A stretch of 64,000 nucleotides of DNA from Pseudomonas sp. C2B4 (lineage in GTDB: Bacteria; Pseudomonadota; Gammaproteobacteria; Pseudomonadales; Pseudomonadaceae). Each line of letters opens with the position of its first letter. The first letter of the stretch is position 1. Location: the NCBI RefSeq assembly GCF_013359695.1, contig NZ_JABFMU010000009.1, forward strand, positions 76,537 to 140,536, in the 5' to 3' direction. A program made the position numbers and the translations under genes. The notes under the pieces are model-generated. The model did not search any database. It was not told the DNA's origin and worked only from the letters and a program-made list of their open reading frames with translations. Of this stretch, positions 41,974-50,796 are shown piece by piece.

Positions 41974-44490
41974 TTAGCTCAGAGGCCAATGCTGGTGGCA
42001 GGCGTGGCGCACCGCCGAGGCGCTGCTCAGCTTGAGCAGGTCCTGGCTGATACGCCGGCATTCGCTGGCGCCGAGGTGGCGTACGCGGTCCTTGATTTCA
42101 CCGATCTGCACCGGGCTCACCGACAGTTCGCTCACCCCCAGTCCGATCAAAACCGGCGTGGCCAACGGATCGGAGGCCAGCGCCCCGCAAACGCCGACCC
42201 AGCGTCCGTGCTGCGCAGCACCGGTGCAGGTCTGGGCGATCAATCGCAGCAACGCCGGGTGCAGGGCATCGACCCGCGAGGCGAGGCCGGCGTGGTCGCG
42301 GTCCATGGCCAGGGTGTATTGCGACAAATCGTTGGTGCCGATGGACAGGAAGTCCGCGTGCTCGGCCAACTGTTCGGCCAGCAGTGCGGCGGCCGGTACT
42401 TCGATCATGACGCCCAGCTCCGGGCGTTCGCTCAGGCCCAGTTCGGTGCACAAGGCATCGAGGCGCTGGCGGATGTGCAGTAGCTCATCGACTTCGGTGA
42501 CCATGGGCAACAGGATCCGGCAGCGGGACAACGGTGTGACGTTCAACAGGGCGCGCAACTGCTGGTCGAGCAGTTCCGGGCGCGCCTGGGCCAGGCGAAT
42601 GCCGCGCAAGCCAAGCACAGGGTTGGCTTCGGCGGGCAGGGGCAGATAGTCGAGTTGCTTGTCGCCGCCCACGTCGATGGTACGGATGATCACCGACTTG
42701 TCGCCCATGGCATCGAGGACGGATTGATAGGCGTGGTGTTGCTCCTGTTCGTCTGGCGCGGTATGGCGGTCGACAAACAGGAACTCGGTACGCAGCAGGC
42801 CGACGCCGTCCGCGCCGTTGGCCAGGGCATCGGCGGCTTCGACGCTGGAGGCGACATTGGCCGCGACTTCAATGTGCAGGTCATCCAGGGTGTGCGCCGG
42901 GGTGTGCGCTTGGGTCTGTTGCTCGTTGCGACGGTGCTGGCGCTGCATTTGCGCCAGGTGCACCTGAGCCAGGCGTTCGGCGCTCGGCATCAGTTCGAGG
43001 CGACTGCCGTCGGCGTCCAGCACCACTGCCTGGCCTTGTTCCTGCTCCAGCAGTGATGAGCCGAGCGCGACCATGCACGGCAAGCCTTTACCGCGCGCGA
43101 GGATCGCCACGTGGGAGGTCGCGCCCCCTTCGGCCATGCACAACCCGGCGACACCTTGCTGACACAATTGCAGCAGGTCCGAGGGGGTCAACTCGTGCGC
43201 GGCGACGATAACACCGGGTGGCAAGTCGTAATGCCAGGCTTCACCGAGCAGGGCCCGCAGCACCCGTTGCTTGAGGTCGCGCAGGTCGTTGGCGCGCTCG
43301 GCCAACAGTGAGCTGCCCAGTTGCTGAAGCACGTCGCACTGCACGTCGATCGATTGGCTCCAGGCGTGGGTCGCCGCCGTGCCGAGGTCAATGGACCGAT
43401 AGGCAGCGTCGAGCAAGGCAGGGTCTTCCAGCAAGGCAAGATGGGCGGCAAAGATGGCTTCTTCGTCCGTGTCCTTGTGTTTCCGGGCCTGGGTCAGGGT
43501 GCCGGCAATCTCACTGCGTACCTGGGTCAGCGCGGTGTCGAGGGTTTGCCGTTGCTGCGCCGGATCGTTGTGCCCGGTGTCGGCTGGCAGGCTGATCGCG
43601 TTCAAGCGATACAGCGGTCCACCGACCAGTCCCGGAGCGGCGCAGACACCGTGCAACACACCGGCTTCGGCCGCCCGGTTGCGCTGGGCTATCGGAGTCG
43701 GCGCGGGGGCGTGATGCGCTTCGGGCAGGGCGGTGGACAAGGCGACCAACAAGGCCTGCAGTGCGGCTTCGGCGTCCGGGCCCTGGCAACTGACCTGCAC
43801 TTCGTCCTGCTCGCCGATGGCCAGGCCCATCAGGCCGATCAGGCTGTCGCAGGTCGCCGATTGACCGGCGAAATGCAGCTTCGACTGACTCTTGAAACCT
43901 TGGGCGGTCTGACGGATCAGCGCGGCTGGCCGCGCATGCAAACCGCCACGGTGGGCAATGCGGATGTGGCCGACCCTTTCTTCGCCGGCAATCTCCGCGT
44001 CCGACTGCGTGCCCACACCCTGACGGCGAATGATGTGCAGGAGCGGCTCGCCCACTTTCACCGATTTGAGTGTGATGGGACGCGCCTGAAAGTCCTGGCT
44101 GTTGGTGAGGATCAGCAGGCTGACCAGGCTTTTGCATTGTTGCGCGACCTTGTCCTGATCGTAGCGCAGCAGCGGCTGACCATTGGCGACCCGAGCCCCT
44201 TCCTGGACCAGCATCGAAAAGCCCTGGCCTTGCAGTTCCACCGTGTCGAGGCCCAGGTGCAGCAACAATTCGGCACCGTTGTCGGCCCGCAGGGTCACCG
44301 CATGGCCGGTGCGGGCGACATGCACCACGACGCCGGCGCACGGCGCGTGCAGGGTGTCGTTCAGCGGGTCGATGGCGATGCCGTCGCCCATGGCGCCGCT
44401 GGCAAACACCGCATCCGGGACTTTGGCGAGCGTGAGCACCGGGCCGCTGAGCGGGGCGCTGAGGGTCAGCTCTTTATTGTTGTTGTGCAT
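41974..44490 (-). CDS. nagF: PTS multiphosphoryl transfer protein, EIIA-HPr-EI fusion
   Basis: An 838-residue cytoplasmic fusion that passes phosphate from PEP to NagE. The EIIA domain (about 10-150) has its histidine at H78 in LLLHLGLDTVEL; the HPr domain (about 172-258) has H185 in RGGLHARPAAL; the EI domain (about 280-835) has H460 in GGATSHVAILARGKGLP. All three phospho-histidines are intact, so the chain EI-HPr-EIIA-EIIB is complete within the operon. It lies 31 bp before nagE, and a REPIN separates it from nagB-II. Confidence 0.94.
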   Translation of the reverse strand: MHNNNKELTLSAPLSGPVLTLAKVPDAVFASGAMGDGIAIDPLNDTLHAPCAGVVVHVARTGHAVTLRADNGAELLLHLGLDTVELQGQGFSMLVQEGARVANGQPLLRYDQDKVAQQCKSLVSLLILTNSQDFQARPITLKSVKVGEPLLHIIRRQGVGTQSDAEIAGEERVGHIRIAHRGGLHARPAALIRQTAQGFKSQSKLHFAGQSATCDSLIGLMGLAIGEQDEVQVSCQGPDAEAALQALLVALSTALPEAHHAPAPTPIAQRNRAAEAGVLHGVCAAPGLVGGPLYRLNAISLPADTGHNDPAQQRQTLDTALTQVRSEIAGTLTQARKHKDTDEEAIFAAHLALLEDPALLDAAYRSIDLGTAATHAWSQSIDVQCDVLQQLGSSLLAERANDLRDLKQRVLRALLGEAWHYDLPPGVIVAAHELTPSDLLQLCQQGVAGLCMAEGGATSHVAILARGKGLPCMVALGSSLLEQEQGQAVVLDADGSRLELMPSAERLAQVHLAQMQRQHRRNEQQTQAHTPAHTLDDLHIEVAANVASSVEAADALANGADGVGLLRTEFLFVDRHTAPDEQEQHHAYQSVLDAMGDKSVIIRTIDVGGDKQLDYLPLPAEANPVLGLRGIRLAQARPELLDQQLRALLNVTPLSRCRILLPMVTEVDELLHIRQRLDALCTELGLSERPELGVMIEVPAAALLAEQLAEHADFLSIGTNDLSQYTLAMDRDHAGLASRVDALHPALLRLIAQTCTGAAQHGRWVGVCGALASDPLATPVLIGLGVSELSVSPVQIGEIKDRVRHLGASECRRISQDLLKLSSASAVRHACHQHWPLS

Positions 44491-44539
44491 GGCTCGGTCT
44501 CATCAGGAGAAACAACGGTTCAGAAATTCGCCCGGACCC

Positions 44540-44640
44540 TGTGGGAGCGAGCCTGCTCGCGAAGAGCGACAGAACACCGCGGGGTGTCAGGCTGCCAGCG
44601 TCATCGTTAACGACCATCGCGAGCAAGCTCGCTCCTACAG
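44540..44640. repeat. REPIN inside the nag operon
   Basis: TGTGGGAGCGAGCCTGCTCGCGA pairs with GCGAGCAAGCTCGCTCCTACA; the interior has AACACCGCGGGGT and TCATCGTTAACGACCATCG. It fills most of the gap between nagB-II and nagF, two genes read leftward in one operon. Confidence 0.9.
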
Positions 44641-44654
44641 GGGGGCGGATGTCT

Positions 44655-45677
44655 TCAATGGGTGCGCGTCACTTTGCTCAGGTGTCGCGGCTGGTCCGGG
44701 TCCATGCCGCGTGCAACTGCCAGCCCGGCGGCCATCACGTAGAAACTCTGGATCGCCAGGATCGGATCGAGGGCCGGGTGTTCGGCGCGGGTCAGGGTCA
44801 GGTCGCGTTCGGCCACGTCATCCGGCGCCGCCAGCAACACGCGGGCACCCCGTTGGCGCATGTCCGCCGCCAGGCTCAGCAGGCCGGCCTGCTCGGCACC
44901 GCGCGGGGCGAAGATCAGCAACGGGTAATGTTCGTCGATCAGCGCCATCGGGCCATGACGGACTTCGGCGCTGCTGAAGGCTTCGGCCTGGATGGCCGAG
45001 GTTTCCTTGAATTTGAGCGCCGCTTCCTGGGCGATGGCGAAACCGGCGCCACGGCCGATCACCATCAAGCGCTGGCAATCGCGCAGGGCTTCGATGGCCG
45101 GGCTCCAGTCCTGCCGCGCGGCATCACGCAGGCCTGCGGGCAATGCAAGGCCGGCATCGAGCAATTCGGTGTCTTCTTTCCAGTGGCCGATCAACCGGGC
45201 GCTGGCGCTGAGGGTGGCGATAAAACTCTTGGTCGCGGCGACGCTGCTTTCAGTGCCGGCCAGCAGCGGCAGGCTGAATTCGCAGGCGGCTTCCAGCGGC
45301 GAGTCGGCGGCGTTGACCATCGAGATGCTCAGCGCGCCCCGTTTGCGCAGCAGGCGCAGGCTGTTCACCAGATCCGGACTCTGCCCCGATTGCGAAAAGG
45401 CGAACGCCACCTGGCCGCTGACCTTCAACGGTGCCTGCTGCATGGTCACCACCGACATCGGCAACGAGGCAACCGGAATTCCCAGCAACTGCATGGTCAG
45501 GTAAGCGAAGTAACTGGCGGCATGGTCGGAACTGCCGCGGGCTACGGTCATGACCACTTGCGGCGGCTGACGGCGCAGGCGCCCGGCGATCTCGATCATC
45601 GGTGGGTCGAGCTGCTGCAGTTGGGCGTGCACGGCCTCGAACGAGGACAGCGCCTCTTCAAGCATTTTTGAAGTCAA
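44655..45677 (-). CDS. nagB-II: Glucosamine-6-phosphate deaminase, SIS-domain type (NagB-II)
   Basis: A 340-residue protein with two SIS domains, the isozyme that replaces hexameric NagB in many proteobacteria and converts GlcN-6-P to Fru-6-P and ammonia. VVMTVARGSSDHAASYFAYL and VAFAFSQSGQSPDLVNSLRLL are sugar-isomerase signatures; the enzyme lacks the glutaminase half of GlmS. I take the TTG at 45677, six bases after GGAG, giving a 20-bp overlap with nagA; an ATG at 45665 is an alternative. Confidence 0.9.
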   Translation of the reverse strand: MTSKMLEEALSSFEAVHAQLQQLDPPMIEIAGRLRRQPPQVVMTVARGSSDHAASYFAYLTMQLLGIPVASLPMSVVTMQQAPLKVSGQVAFAFSQSGQSPDLVNSLRLLRKRGALSISMVNAADSPLEAACEFSLPLLAGTESSVAATKSFIATLSASARLIGHWKEDTELLDAGLALPAGLRDAARQDWSPAIEALRDCQRLMVIGRGAGFAIAQEAALKFKETSAIQAEAFSSAEVRHGPMALIDEHYPLLIFAPRGAEQAGLLSLAADMRQRGARVLLAAPDDVAERDLTLTRAEHPALDPILAIQSFYVMAAGLAVARGMDPDQPRHLSKVTRTH

Positions 45678-46764
45678 TGTCTTCTCCTTCGACCATGACG
45701 GCGGTCAGATTCAGTGAGCGGTCCAGGCGCACGCAGTCGGCCCAGGCACCGGGTTGCAGGCGCCCGCGTTCGGTGAGGCCAAGGTAATCGGCGGGAAATT
45801 GCGACAGGCGCTGCGAGGCTTCGGCGAGCGGCAGGCCGATCTTCACCAGATTGCGCAAGGCCTGGTCCATGGTCAGGGTGCTGCCGGCCAGGGTGCCGTC
45901 GGGCAGGCGCACGCCGCCCAGGCATTTGGTCACGGTGTGGCTGCCGAGCTTGTATTCGCCGTCGGGCATGCCCGCGGCGGCGGTGGAGTCAGTGACGCAA
46001 TACAGGCACGGGATCGAACGCAGGGCCACGCGCATGGCACCGGGGTGCACGTGCAGCAAGTCCGGGATCAGCTCGGCGTACTGCGCGTGGGCCAGCGCCG
46101 CGCCGACGATGCCCGGCTCGCGATGATGCAACGGGCTCATGGCGTTGTAGAGGTGAGTGAAACTGGTGGCGCCGGCTTCCAGTGCGGCGACGCCTTCTTC
46201 ATAGCTGCCCAGGGTATGGCCGATCTGCATGCGCACGCCACGGGCACTGAGGGCGCGGATCAGGGCATCGTGACCGGCGATTTCCGGGGCGATGGTGATG
46301 ACGCGAATCGGCGCCAGGGCCAGGTATTCCTCGACTTCGGCCATCATCGCGGTGTGAGCGAAGTTCGGTTGCGCGCCGAGTTTGCCGGGATTGATGTAAG
46401 GGCCTTCGAGGTGCACACCGAGTACCCGGGCGCTGCCCTTCGATCGCTGCAAACAAAACTCGCCGACGGCTTTGAGCACCCTGGAAATCTCTTCGCTCGG
46501 CGCAGTCATGGTGGTGGCCAGCAGCGAGGTGGTGCCAAAACGCACATGGGTCCGGGTGATGGTGTCGAAGGCGGGCGCGCCTTCCATGATGTCTTTGCCG
46601 CCGCCGCCGTGAACGTGCAGGTCGATGAAACCCGGCAGCAGATAGGGCAGGTCATTGTCCGTCGGATCGCAGGGCACGCCTTCGATGGACACGACCTTGC
46701 CGTGTTCGTGGACCAGCCGGCCGCGAACCCAGCCGTCGGCAGTGAGGATGTTGTCTTCGGACAT
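45658..46764 (-). CDS. nagA: N-acetylglucosamine-6-phosphate deacetylase
   Basis: A 368-residue amidohydrolase-fold enzyme that deacetylates GlcNAc-6-P. The metal motif GFIDLHVHGGGGKDIMEG, HLEGPYINPGKLGAQ, and FTHLYNAMSPLHHREPG are typical, with the catalytic aspartate region VTDSTAAAGMPDGEY. Its product feeds NagB-II, whose gene starts inside its 3' end. It follows nagR by 64 bp that include 16-bp repeats. Confidence 0.96.
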   Translation of the reverse strand: MSEDNILTADGWVRGRLVHEHGKVVSIEGVPCDPTDNDLPYLLPGFIDLHVHGGGGKDIMEGAPAFDTITRTHVRFGTTSLLATTMTAPSEEISRVLKAVGEFCLQRSKGSARVLGVHLEGPYINPGKLGAQPNFAHTAMMAEVEEYLALAPIRVITIAPEIAGHDALIRALSARGVRMQIGHTLGSYEEGVAALEAGATSFTHLYNAMSPLHHREPGIVGAALAHAQYAELIPDLLHVHPGAMRVALRSIPCLYCVTDSTAAAGMPDGEYKLGSHTVTKCLGGVRLPDGTLAGSTLTMDQALRNLVKIGLPLAEASQRLSQFPADYLGLTERGRLQPGAWADCVRLDRSLNLTAVMVEGEDIDFKNA

Positions 46765-46790
46765 GTCTGTTTCCCGGTTTCTGACGGCGC

Positions 46791-46844
46791 AGCTATTTAT
46801 TGGCGAAGCTCTTTATCTACGGAGCTCTTTATCTACGTAGCTCT
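46791..46844. repeat. 16-bp periodic repeats at the nagR 3' end
   Basis: AGCTCTTTATCTACGG (46807-46822) and AGCTCTTTATCTACGT (46823-46838) are adjacent and differ at one base. A diverged copy, AGCTATTTATTGGCGA, precedes them and AGCTCT follows. The nagR stop codon (46829-46831) lies within the second unit. Confidence 0.8.
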
Positions 46845-47560
46845 GCGACAAAGTCGTAGTAGTCGTTGCGGCAATAGGTGTCGGTGACTTCGATGGGGGT
46901 GTTGTCTTCCAGATAACCGACCCGGGTCATTAGCAACATGGCGGTGCCGGGGGCGATACCGACCAGCCCGGCGAATTCGTCCGAGGCATTGATGGCCTGA
47001 ATATGCTGCAAGGCGCGCACGACCGGTTTGCCGATGCCATCGAGGTATTCGTACAGGGAATCGCCCACTGCCTGCGGCTTGGGAATGATCGAGGCGGGCA
47101 GGGTGCTCATCTCGATGGCCATCACCGTGTCGTCGGCTTTGCGCAGGCGTTTCATGCGCGCCACCTTGTCGTTGGGCGACAGGCCGAGGCGGATCAACTC
47201 TTCGTGGGTCGGCAGGGTGATTTCCCGTTCCAGCCATTGGGAACCAGGCACAAACCCCTTGAGGCGCAACATTTCGCTGAAGCCCGACAGGCGCGACAAC
47301 GGTTGCTCCAGGCGGGGCGTAATAAAGGTGCCGGAACCTTGATTGCGGCGAATCAGGCCCTGTTCGAGCAGCACTTCCAGCGCCTTGCGTGCGGTAACAC
47401 GGGAAATCCCCAGCATTTCGCTGAGGTTGCGTTCCGATGGCATCGCCTGCTCGGCTTTCCATTGGCCGGCATGGATCGCCGTTTCCAGGTTGCGCGCCAG
47501 TTGCAGGTACAGCGGCGTGGGCTGGGTGTCGTCGGGGCGCAGGGCGTGGAGGTCGTTCAT
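46829..47560 (-). CDS. nagR: GntR/HutC-family regulator of the nag operon
   Basis: A 243-residue transcription regulator. The N-terminal winged helix (about residues 15-80) has PTPLYLQLARNLETAI and PSERNLSEMLGISRVTARKALEVL; the C-terminal UTRA-type domain (about 95-240) binds an effector, GlcN-6-P or GlcNAc-6-P in relatives. I chose the ATG at 47560; an open extension to 47626 runs into the operator-like repeats. Being first gene of the operon, it likely controls its own transcription. The name is based on context. Confidence 0.9.
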   Translation of the reverse strand: MNDLHALRPDDTQPTPLYLQLARNLETAIHAGQWKAEQAMPSERNLSEMLGISRVTARKALEVLLEQGLIRRNQGSGTFITPRLEQPLSRLSGFSEMLRLKGFVPGSQWLEREITLPTHEELIRLGLSPNDKVARMKRLRKADDTVMAIEMSTLPASIIPKPQAVGDSLYEYLDGIGKPVVRALQHIQAINASDEFAGLVGIAPGTAMLLMTRVGYLEDNTPIEVTDTYCRNDYYDFVAELRR

Positions 47561-47618
47561 TTGGATGTGTTCCGATGCGGATATAGGATTGTTGTCGCAC
47601 GGTTGTGGGACGAAACGT

Positions 47619-47637
47619 AATACCACTTGAATACCAT
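47619..47637 (-). promoter_or_regulatory. Putative NagR operator, direct repeat
   Basis: AATACCAC (47619-47626) and AATACCAT (47630-47637) repeat with an 11-bp period, on one face of the helix, 59 bp upstream of the nagR ATG. The same word, as AGTGGTAT, recurs at 47711-47718 and 47776-47783. Spacing and position fit a GntR-family operator controlling the whole operon. Confidence 0.5.
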
Positions 47638-47739
47638 GTCAACGTGCTCAAAAGGCTTTACGCGCAGCAAATTCGGCCTTTTTTGGCGGTCAGGAAGGTG
47701 GTTGGCTTGAAGTGGTATTAGAGGTGGGGTTTTGCAAAG

Positions 47740-47819
47740 CAAAGATCGCAGCCTTCGGCAGCGGCTACGGGTGGAAGTGGTATCTGCCCTGCAGGTGCTG
47801 CCGAAGATTGCGATTGCTT
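47740..47819. repeat. REPIN-like repeat (ATCGCAGCCTTCGGCAGC class)
   Basis: AAAGATCGCAGCCTTCGGCA and the inverted, slightly diverged copy GCTGCCGAAGATTGCGAT enclose about 35 bp that include a GGAAGTGGTATC word. This class is seen once in the window. It is part of the 453-bp gene-free gap 47561-48013. Confidence 0.7.
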
Positions 47820-47868
47820 GAATTTATTTTTCGATGGCGACCGAAGGTAGCGGTCAGAGGCTGATCAT

Positions 47869-47985
47869 TGTGGCGAGGGAGCTTGCTCCCGCTGGGGCGC
47901 GAAGCGGCCCTAAAACAGCGAGTGCGGTGTTGGATAGATATTGGGGCCGCTTCGCAGCCCAGCGGGAGCAAGCTCCCTCGCCACA
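47869..47985. repeat. REPIN, GAGGGAGCTTGCTCCC class
   Basis: TGTGGCGAGGGAGCTTGCTC starts the element and its reverse complement ends it; inner arms are GGGGCGCGAAGCGGCCC and GGGGCCGCTTCGCAGCCC. The 16-mer GAGGGAGCTTGCTCCC is, as I recall, the group III REP word of P. fluorescens SBW25. It lies between nagR and the L,D-transpeptidase gene. Confidence 0.9.
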
Positions 47986-48013
47986 AAAGCTCACATGCCT
48001 GATAGATGAGGGG

Positions 48014-48517
48014 TTACGGACGAATCTCGATCATCGTGCCGTCCGGCACCAGGTTCCAGACTTCACGCATGTCGACGTTGCGCATGGCCACGCAACCGTC
48101 GGTCCAGTCCAGCGTGTGGAACAGGGATTCGGGGTTTTCTTCGGTGTCCGGGGTGCCGTGGATCATGATCATGCCACCCGGGTCGACATTTTCGCGGCGG
48201 GCACGGACCGAGTCGCTGATGTTCGGGTAGGAGATGTGCATCGCCAGGTTGAATTTGTCACTGACCTTGCGCCAGTCGAGCCAATAGAAGCCTTCCGGAG
48301 TGCGTCGGTCGCCTTCCATCAGTTTCTGGCCCTTGGGATTGCGGCCCAGGGAAATGCGATAGGTCTTGAGCGGCTTGCCGTCATTGATCAATTGCAATTG
48401 GTGGGCAGACTTGAGAACCAGGACTTTCTCGATGACCTTGCCGTCCAGGGATCCCACGGCAGACGCCTGGGACACCGCAACGAACGACAAGCAGAACAGG
48501 GCAAGCAACCAGCGCAT
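48014..48517 (-). CDS. L,D-transpeptidase (YkuD family), exported
   Basis: A 167-residue periplasmic protein. The signal peptide MRWLLALFCLSFVAVSQASA ends in an AXA site. The YkuD domain (about 28-165) carries H120 in MIHGTP and the catalytic C142 in WTDGCVAMRNVDM; the usual SHGC is TDGC here, as in several YafK/ErfK-like members. It would form 3-3 cross-links or attach proteins to peptidoglycan. It stands alone, with the GAGGGAGC-class REPIN downstream of it. Confidence 0.9.
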   Translation of the reverse strand: MRWLLALFCLSFVAVSQASAVGSLDGKVIEKVLVLKSAHQLQLINDGKPLKTYRISLGRNPKGQKLMEGDRRTPEGFYWLDWRKVSDKFNLAMHISYPNISDSVRARRENVDPGGMIMIHGTPDTEENPESLFHTLDWTDGCVAMRNVDMREVWNLVPDGTMIEIRP

Positions 48518-48566
48518 TGAAACGATTCCCCAGGAGGTGTCGCGACTATTTATTTATAGATGTTTT

Positions 48567-49115
48567 TTAGTTGGCAGGCTGAGCAAGCGGCGGGATCGAT
48601 TCGGACCTTACGGGGTAGACCTCGGCCCGCCGGTCAGCGAAGAAGCATTCTAAGGTACGGCCCACCGTGCGGAAAGCCAGCTCGTCCCAAGGGATGTCCG
48701 CTTCGTCGAATAATTGCACTTCGAGGCTCTCGGGGCCGGCGGCGAAGTCCAGGTCCGCCAGTTCGGCGCGGAAGAACACGTGCACCTGGCTGATGTGCGG
48801 CACATCGATCAGTGTATAGATGCTCAGGTTGCGTACCCGGGCGCAGGCTTCCTCGGCGGTTTCGCGAATGGCGGCCTGCTCGATGGTTTCACCGTTCTCC
48901 ATGAAACCGGCGGGCAGGGTCCAGTAACCCCGGCGCGGCTCGATGGCGCGTCGGCACAGCAACACCTGGCTGCCCCAGGTCGCCAGGCAGCCGGCGACGA
49001 TATTGGGGTTCTGGTAATGAATGGCCTGGCAACTGTCGCAGACGAAGCGCAGGCGCGAATCGCCTTCGGGAATGCGTTGGGTCACCGGGTTGCCGCACTG
49101 ACTGCAAAATTTCAT
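48567..49115 (-). CDS. NUDIX hydrolase with N-terminal zinc ribbon
   Basis: A 182-residue hydrolase of the NADH-pyrophosphatase-like group. A zinc ribbon is formed by C4, C7, C26 and C29. The NUDIX box is GFMENGETIEQAAIRETAEE (about residues 71-90); after it, the usual glycine of the EEXG end is replaced by cysteine (EEAC). Substrate is unknown, possibly a nucleotide sugar or dinucleotide. It is divergent from another NUDIX gene, with 146 bp between the two starts. Confidence 0.88.
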   Translation of the reverse strand: MKFCSQCGNPVTQRIPEGDSRLRFVCDSCQAIHYQNPNIVAGCLATWGSQVLLCRRAIEPRRGYWTLPAGFMENGETIEQAAIRETAEEACARVRNLSIYTLIDVPHISQVHVFFRAELADLDFAAGPESLEVQLFDEADIPWDELAFRTVGRTLECFFADRRAEVYPVRSESIPPLAQPAN

Positions 49116-49261
49116 GCTGGAGTTCCTGAATGCTGCACCTATCTTGGCGTGCGGCGGTGTCTGTCGGCAAGTTGTCGTTTAGCGACACACCGCTGTTCGG
49201 GGGGTTGGGCGACCGAAGCGATTGGTGCATGATGCGGGTAAGGCACAGATCGAGAACACTC

Positions 49262-49861
49262 ATGCTGGATGAGCTACTGCATCGGGTAAGTAACCATACA
49301 CCACGCACGCTGGAGACCGACCGTCGTTTCCCCGAGGCCGCCGTACTGGTGCCCATTACCCGCAGTGACGAGCCGGAGCTGGTCCTGACCCTGCGCGCCA
49401 GCGGGCTTTCGACCCACGGCGGCGAAGTCGCTTTCCCCGGTGGTCGGCGTGACCCCGAAGACCCCGACCTGATTTTCACCGCCTTGCGCGAGGCCGAAGA
49501 AGAGATCGGCCTGCCGCCGGGACTGGTCGAAGTGATCGGTCCGCTGAGTCCGCTGATCTCCCTGCACGGCATCAAGGTCACCCCTTATGTCGGGGTGATT
49601 CCGGATTTCGTCGAATACCAGGCCAACGATGCCGAAATCGCCGCCGTGTTCAGCGTCCCCCTCGAGTTCTTCCGCGAGGATCCGCGGGAACACACCCACC
49701 GCATCGACTATCAGGGGCGCAGCTGGTACGTGCCCAGTTATCGCTATGGCGAGTACAAGATCTGGGGGCTGACGGCGATCATGGTCGTGGAGTTGATCAA
49801 CCTGCTCTATGACGCGAAGATCAGCCTGCACCAGCCACCGAAAAGTTTTATCAACACCTGA
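49262..49861 (+). CDS. CoA pyrophosphatase-type NUDIX hydrolase
   Basis: A 199-residue NUDIX protein of the NudL group, which splits CoA or acyl-CoA into 4'-phosphopantetheine and 3',5'-ADP. FPGGRRDPEDPDLIFTALRE followed by AEEEIGLPPGL is the UPF0035 plus NUDIX signature, and PYVGVIP follows. I chose the ATG at 49262 over an open extension to 49130, which would run toward the divergent NUDIX gene. It is followed after 49 bp by the gamma-carbonic anhydrase-like gene. Confidence 0.9.
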   Translation: MLDELLHRVSNHTPRTLETDRRFPEAAVLVPITRSDEPELVLTLRASGLSTHGGEVAFPGGRRDPEDPDLIFTALREAEEEIGLPPGLVEVIGPLSPLISLHGIKVTPYVGVIPDFVEYQANDAEIAAVFSVPLEFFREDPREHTHRIDYQGRSWYVPSYRYGEYKIWGLTAIMVVELINLLYDAKISLHQPPKSFINT

Positions 49862-49910
49862 AGCCATCACTCGAATGGCCTGAACACGTGATGCCCTGAG
49901 GACTAACTAG

Positions 49911-50435
49911 ATGAAATACCGCCTGGGCGACGCCCGTGTCGAGACTCACCCACAGAGCTGGGTCGCCCCCAACGCCGTGCTGGTGGGCAAGGTCAAACTG
50001 GAAGAGGGCGCCAACGTCTGGTTCAACGCCGTGCTGCGCGGCGACAACGAGCTGATCCTGATCGGCAAGAACAGCAACGTCCAGGACGGCACGGTGATGC
50101 ACACCGACATGGGCTACCCGCTGACCATCGGTACCGGCGTGACTATCGGCCACAACGCCATGCTGCATGGCTGCACCGTGGGCGACTACAGCCTGATCGG
50201 CATCAACGCAGTGATCCTCAATGGCGCCAAGATCGGCAAGAACTGCATCATCGGCGCCAATTCGCTGATCGGCGAAGGCAAGGAAATTCCGGATGGTTCG
50301 CTGGTCATGGGCTCTCCGGGCAAGGTGGTGCGTGAATTGACCGAGCCGCAGAAAAAGATGCTCGAAGCCAGCGCTGCCCACTATGTGCATAACTCGCAGC
50401 GTTATGCCCGCGATCTGGCCGAGCAAGAAGAATGA
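49911..50435 (+). CDS. Gamma-carbonic anhydrase-like protein (YrdA/PaaY family)
   Basis: A 174-residue left-handed beta-helix trimer protein. Hexapeptide repeats run through the chain, and the three zinc ligands typical of the family are at H64, H81 and H86 ([10 protein letters not shown] and [11 protein letters not shown]). Family members include active carbonic anhydrases and proteins of unknown activity. The stop overlaps the start of the next gene by 4 bp (ATGA). Cytoplasmic. Confidence 0.92.
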   Translation: MKYRLGDARVETHPQSWVAPNAVLVGKVKLEEGANVWFNAVLRGDNELILIGKNSNVQDGTVMHTDMGYPLTIGTGVTIGHNAMLHGCTVGDYSLIGINAVILNGAKIGKNCIIGANSLIGEGKEIPDGSLVMGSPGKVVRELTEPQKKMLEASAAHYVHNSQRYARDLAEQEE

Positions 50436-50647
50436 CCACGCCAGAACGTCCGGTGTTATCGCCCTGCGTGAATATTTGCGCGCTGGACGACGATGACATC
50501 TGCACCGGTTGCCAGCGCACGGTGGAGGAAATCACCCGCTGGAGCCGGATGGACAACACCGAGCGACGCAAGGTGCTGGAGTTGTGTCATGAGCGGGCCA
50601 AATCCAGCGGGTTGGTGTGGATGATCGGGGCAAAACCGCAAAATTGA
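50432..50647 (+). CDS. DUF1289 protein
   Basis: A 71-residue protein with the DUF1289 pattern [18 protein letters not shown] (C12, C16, C24, C27), probably a small metal-binding domain, followed by [12 protein letters not shown]. Its function is unknown. The ATG overlaps the stop of the carbonic anhydrase-like gene, so the two are translated together. A REPIN follows 12 bp after the stop. Confidence 0.9.
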   Translation: MTTPERPVLSPCVNICALDDDDICTGCQRTVEEITRWSRMDNTERRKVLELCHERAKSSGLVWMIGAKPQN

Positions 50648-50658
50648 CGCGCGCCCAT

Positions 50659-50759
50659 TGTAGGAGCGAGCCTGCTCGCGATGGACTCAAGAACACCGCG
50701 GGGAACCAGATTCCCCGCGTTATCGTTAACGACCATCGCGAGCAGGCTCGCTCCTACAG
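50659..50759. repeat. REPIN (GTAGGAGCGAGCC variant)
   Basis: TGTAGGAGCGAGCCTGCTCGCGA and its reverse complement enclose AACACCGCGGGGAACC and GTTATCGTTAACGACCATCG. It lies 37 bp before the ATG of the VUT-family gene and may affect its expression. Confidence 0.92.
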
Positions 50760-50796
50760 TATCCTGTGCGGCAAATTCGCAGGTACTTCCCCACCC

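Noticed and set aside
50617..50796. In-frame upstream extension of the VUT-family gene
   Set aside because: The extension is translated REPIN sequence and overlaps the DUF1289 gene. The ATG at 50797 starts the membrane protein properly.
50760..50796. Possible preQ1-type riboswitch before the VUT-family gene
   Set aside because: Only a 4-bp stem (TGCG/CGCA) is visible. No preQ1 consensus could be recognised.
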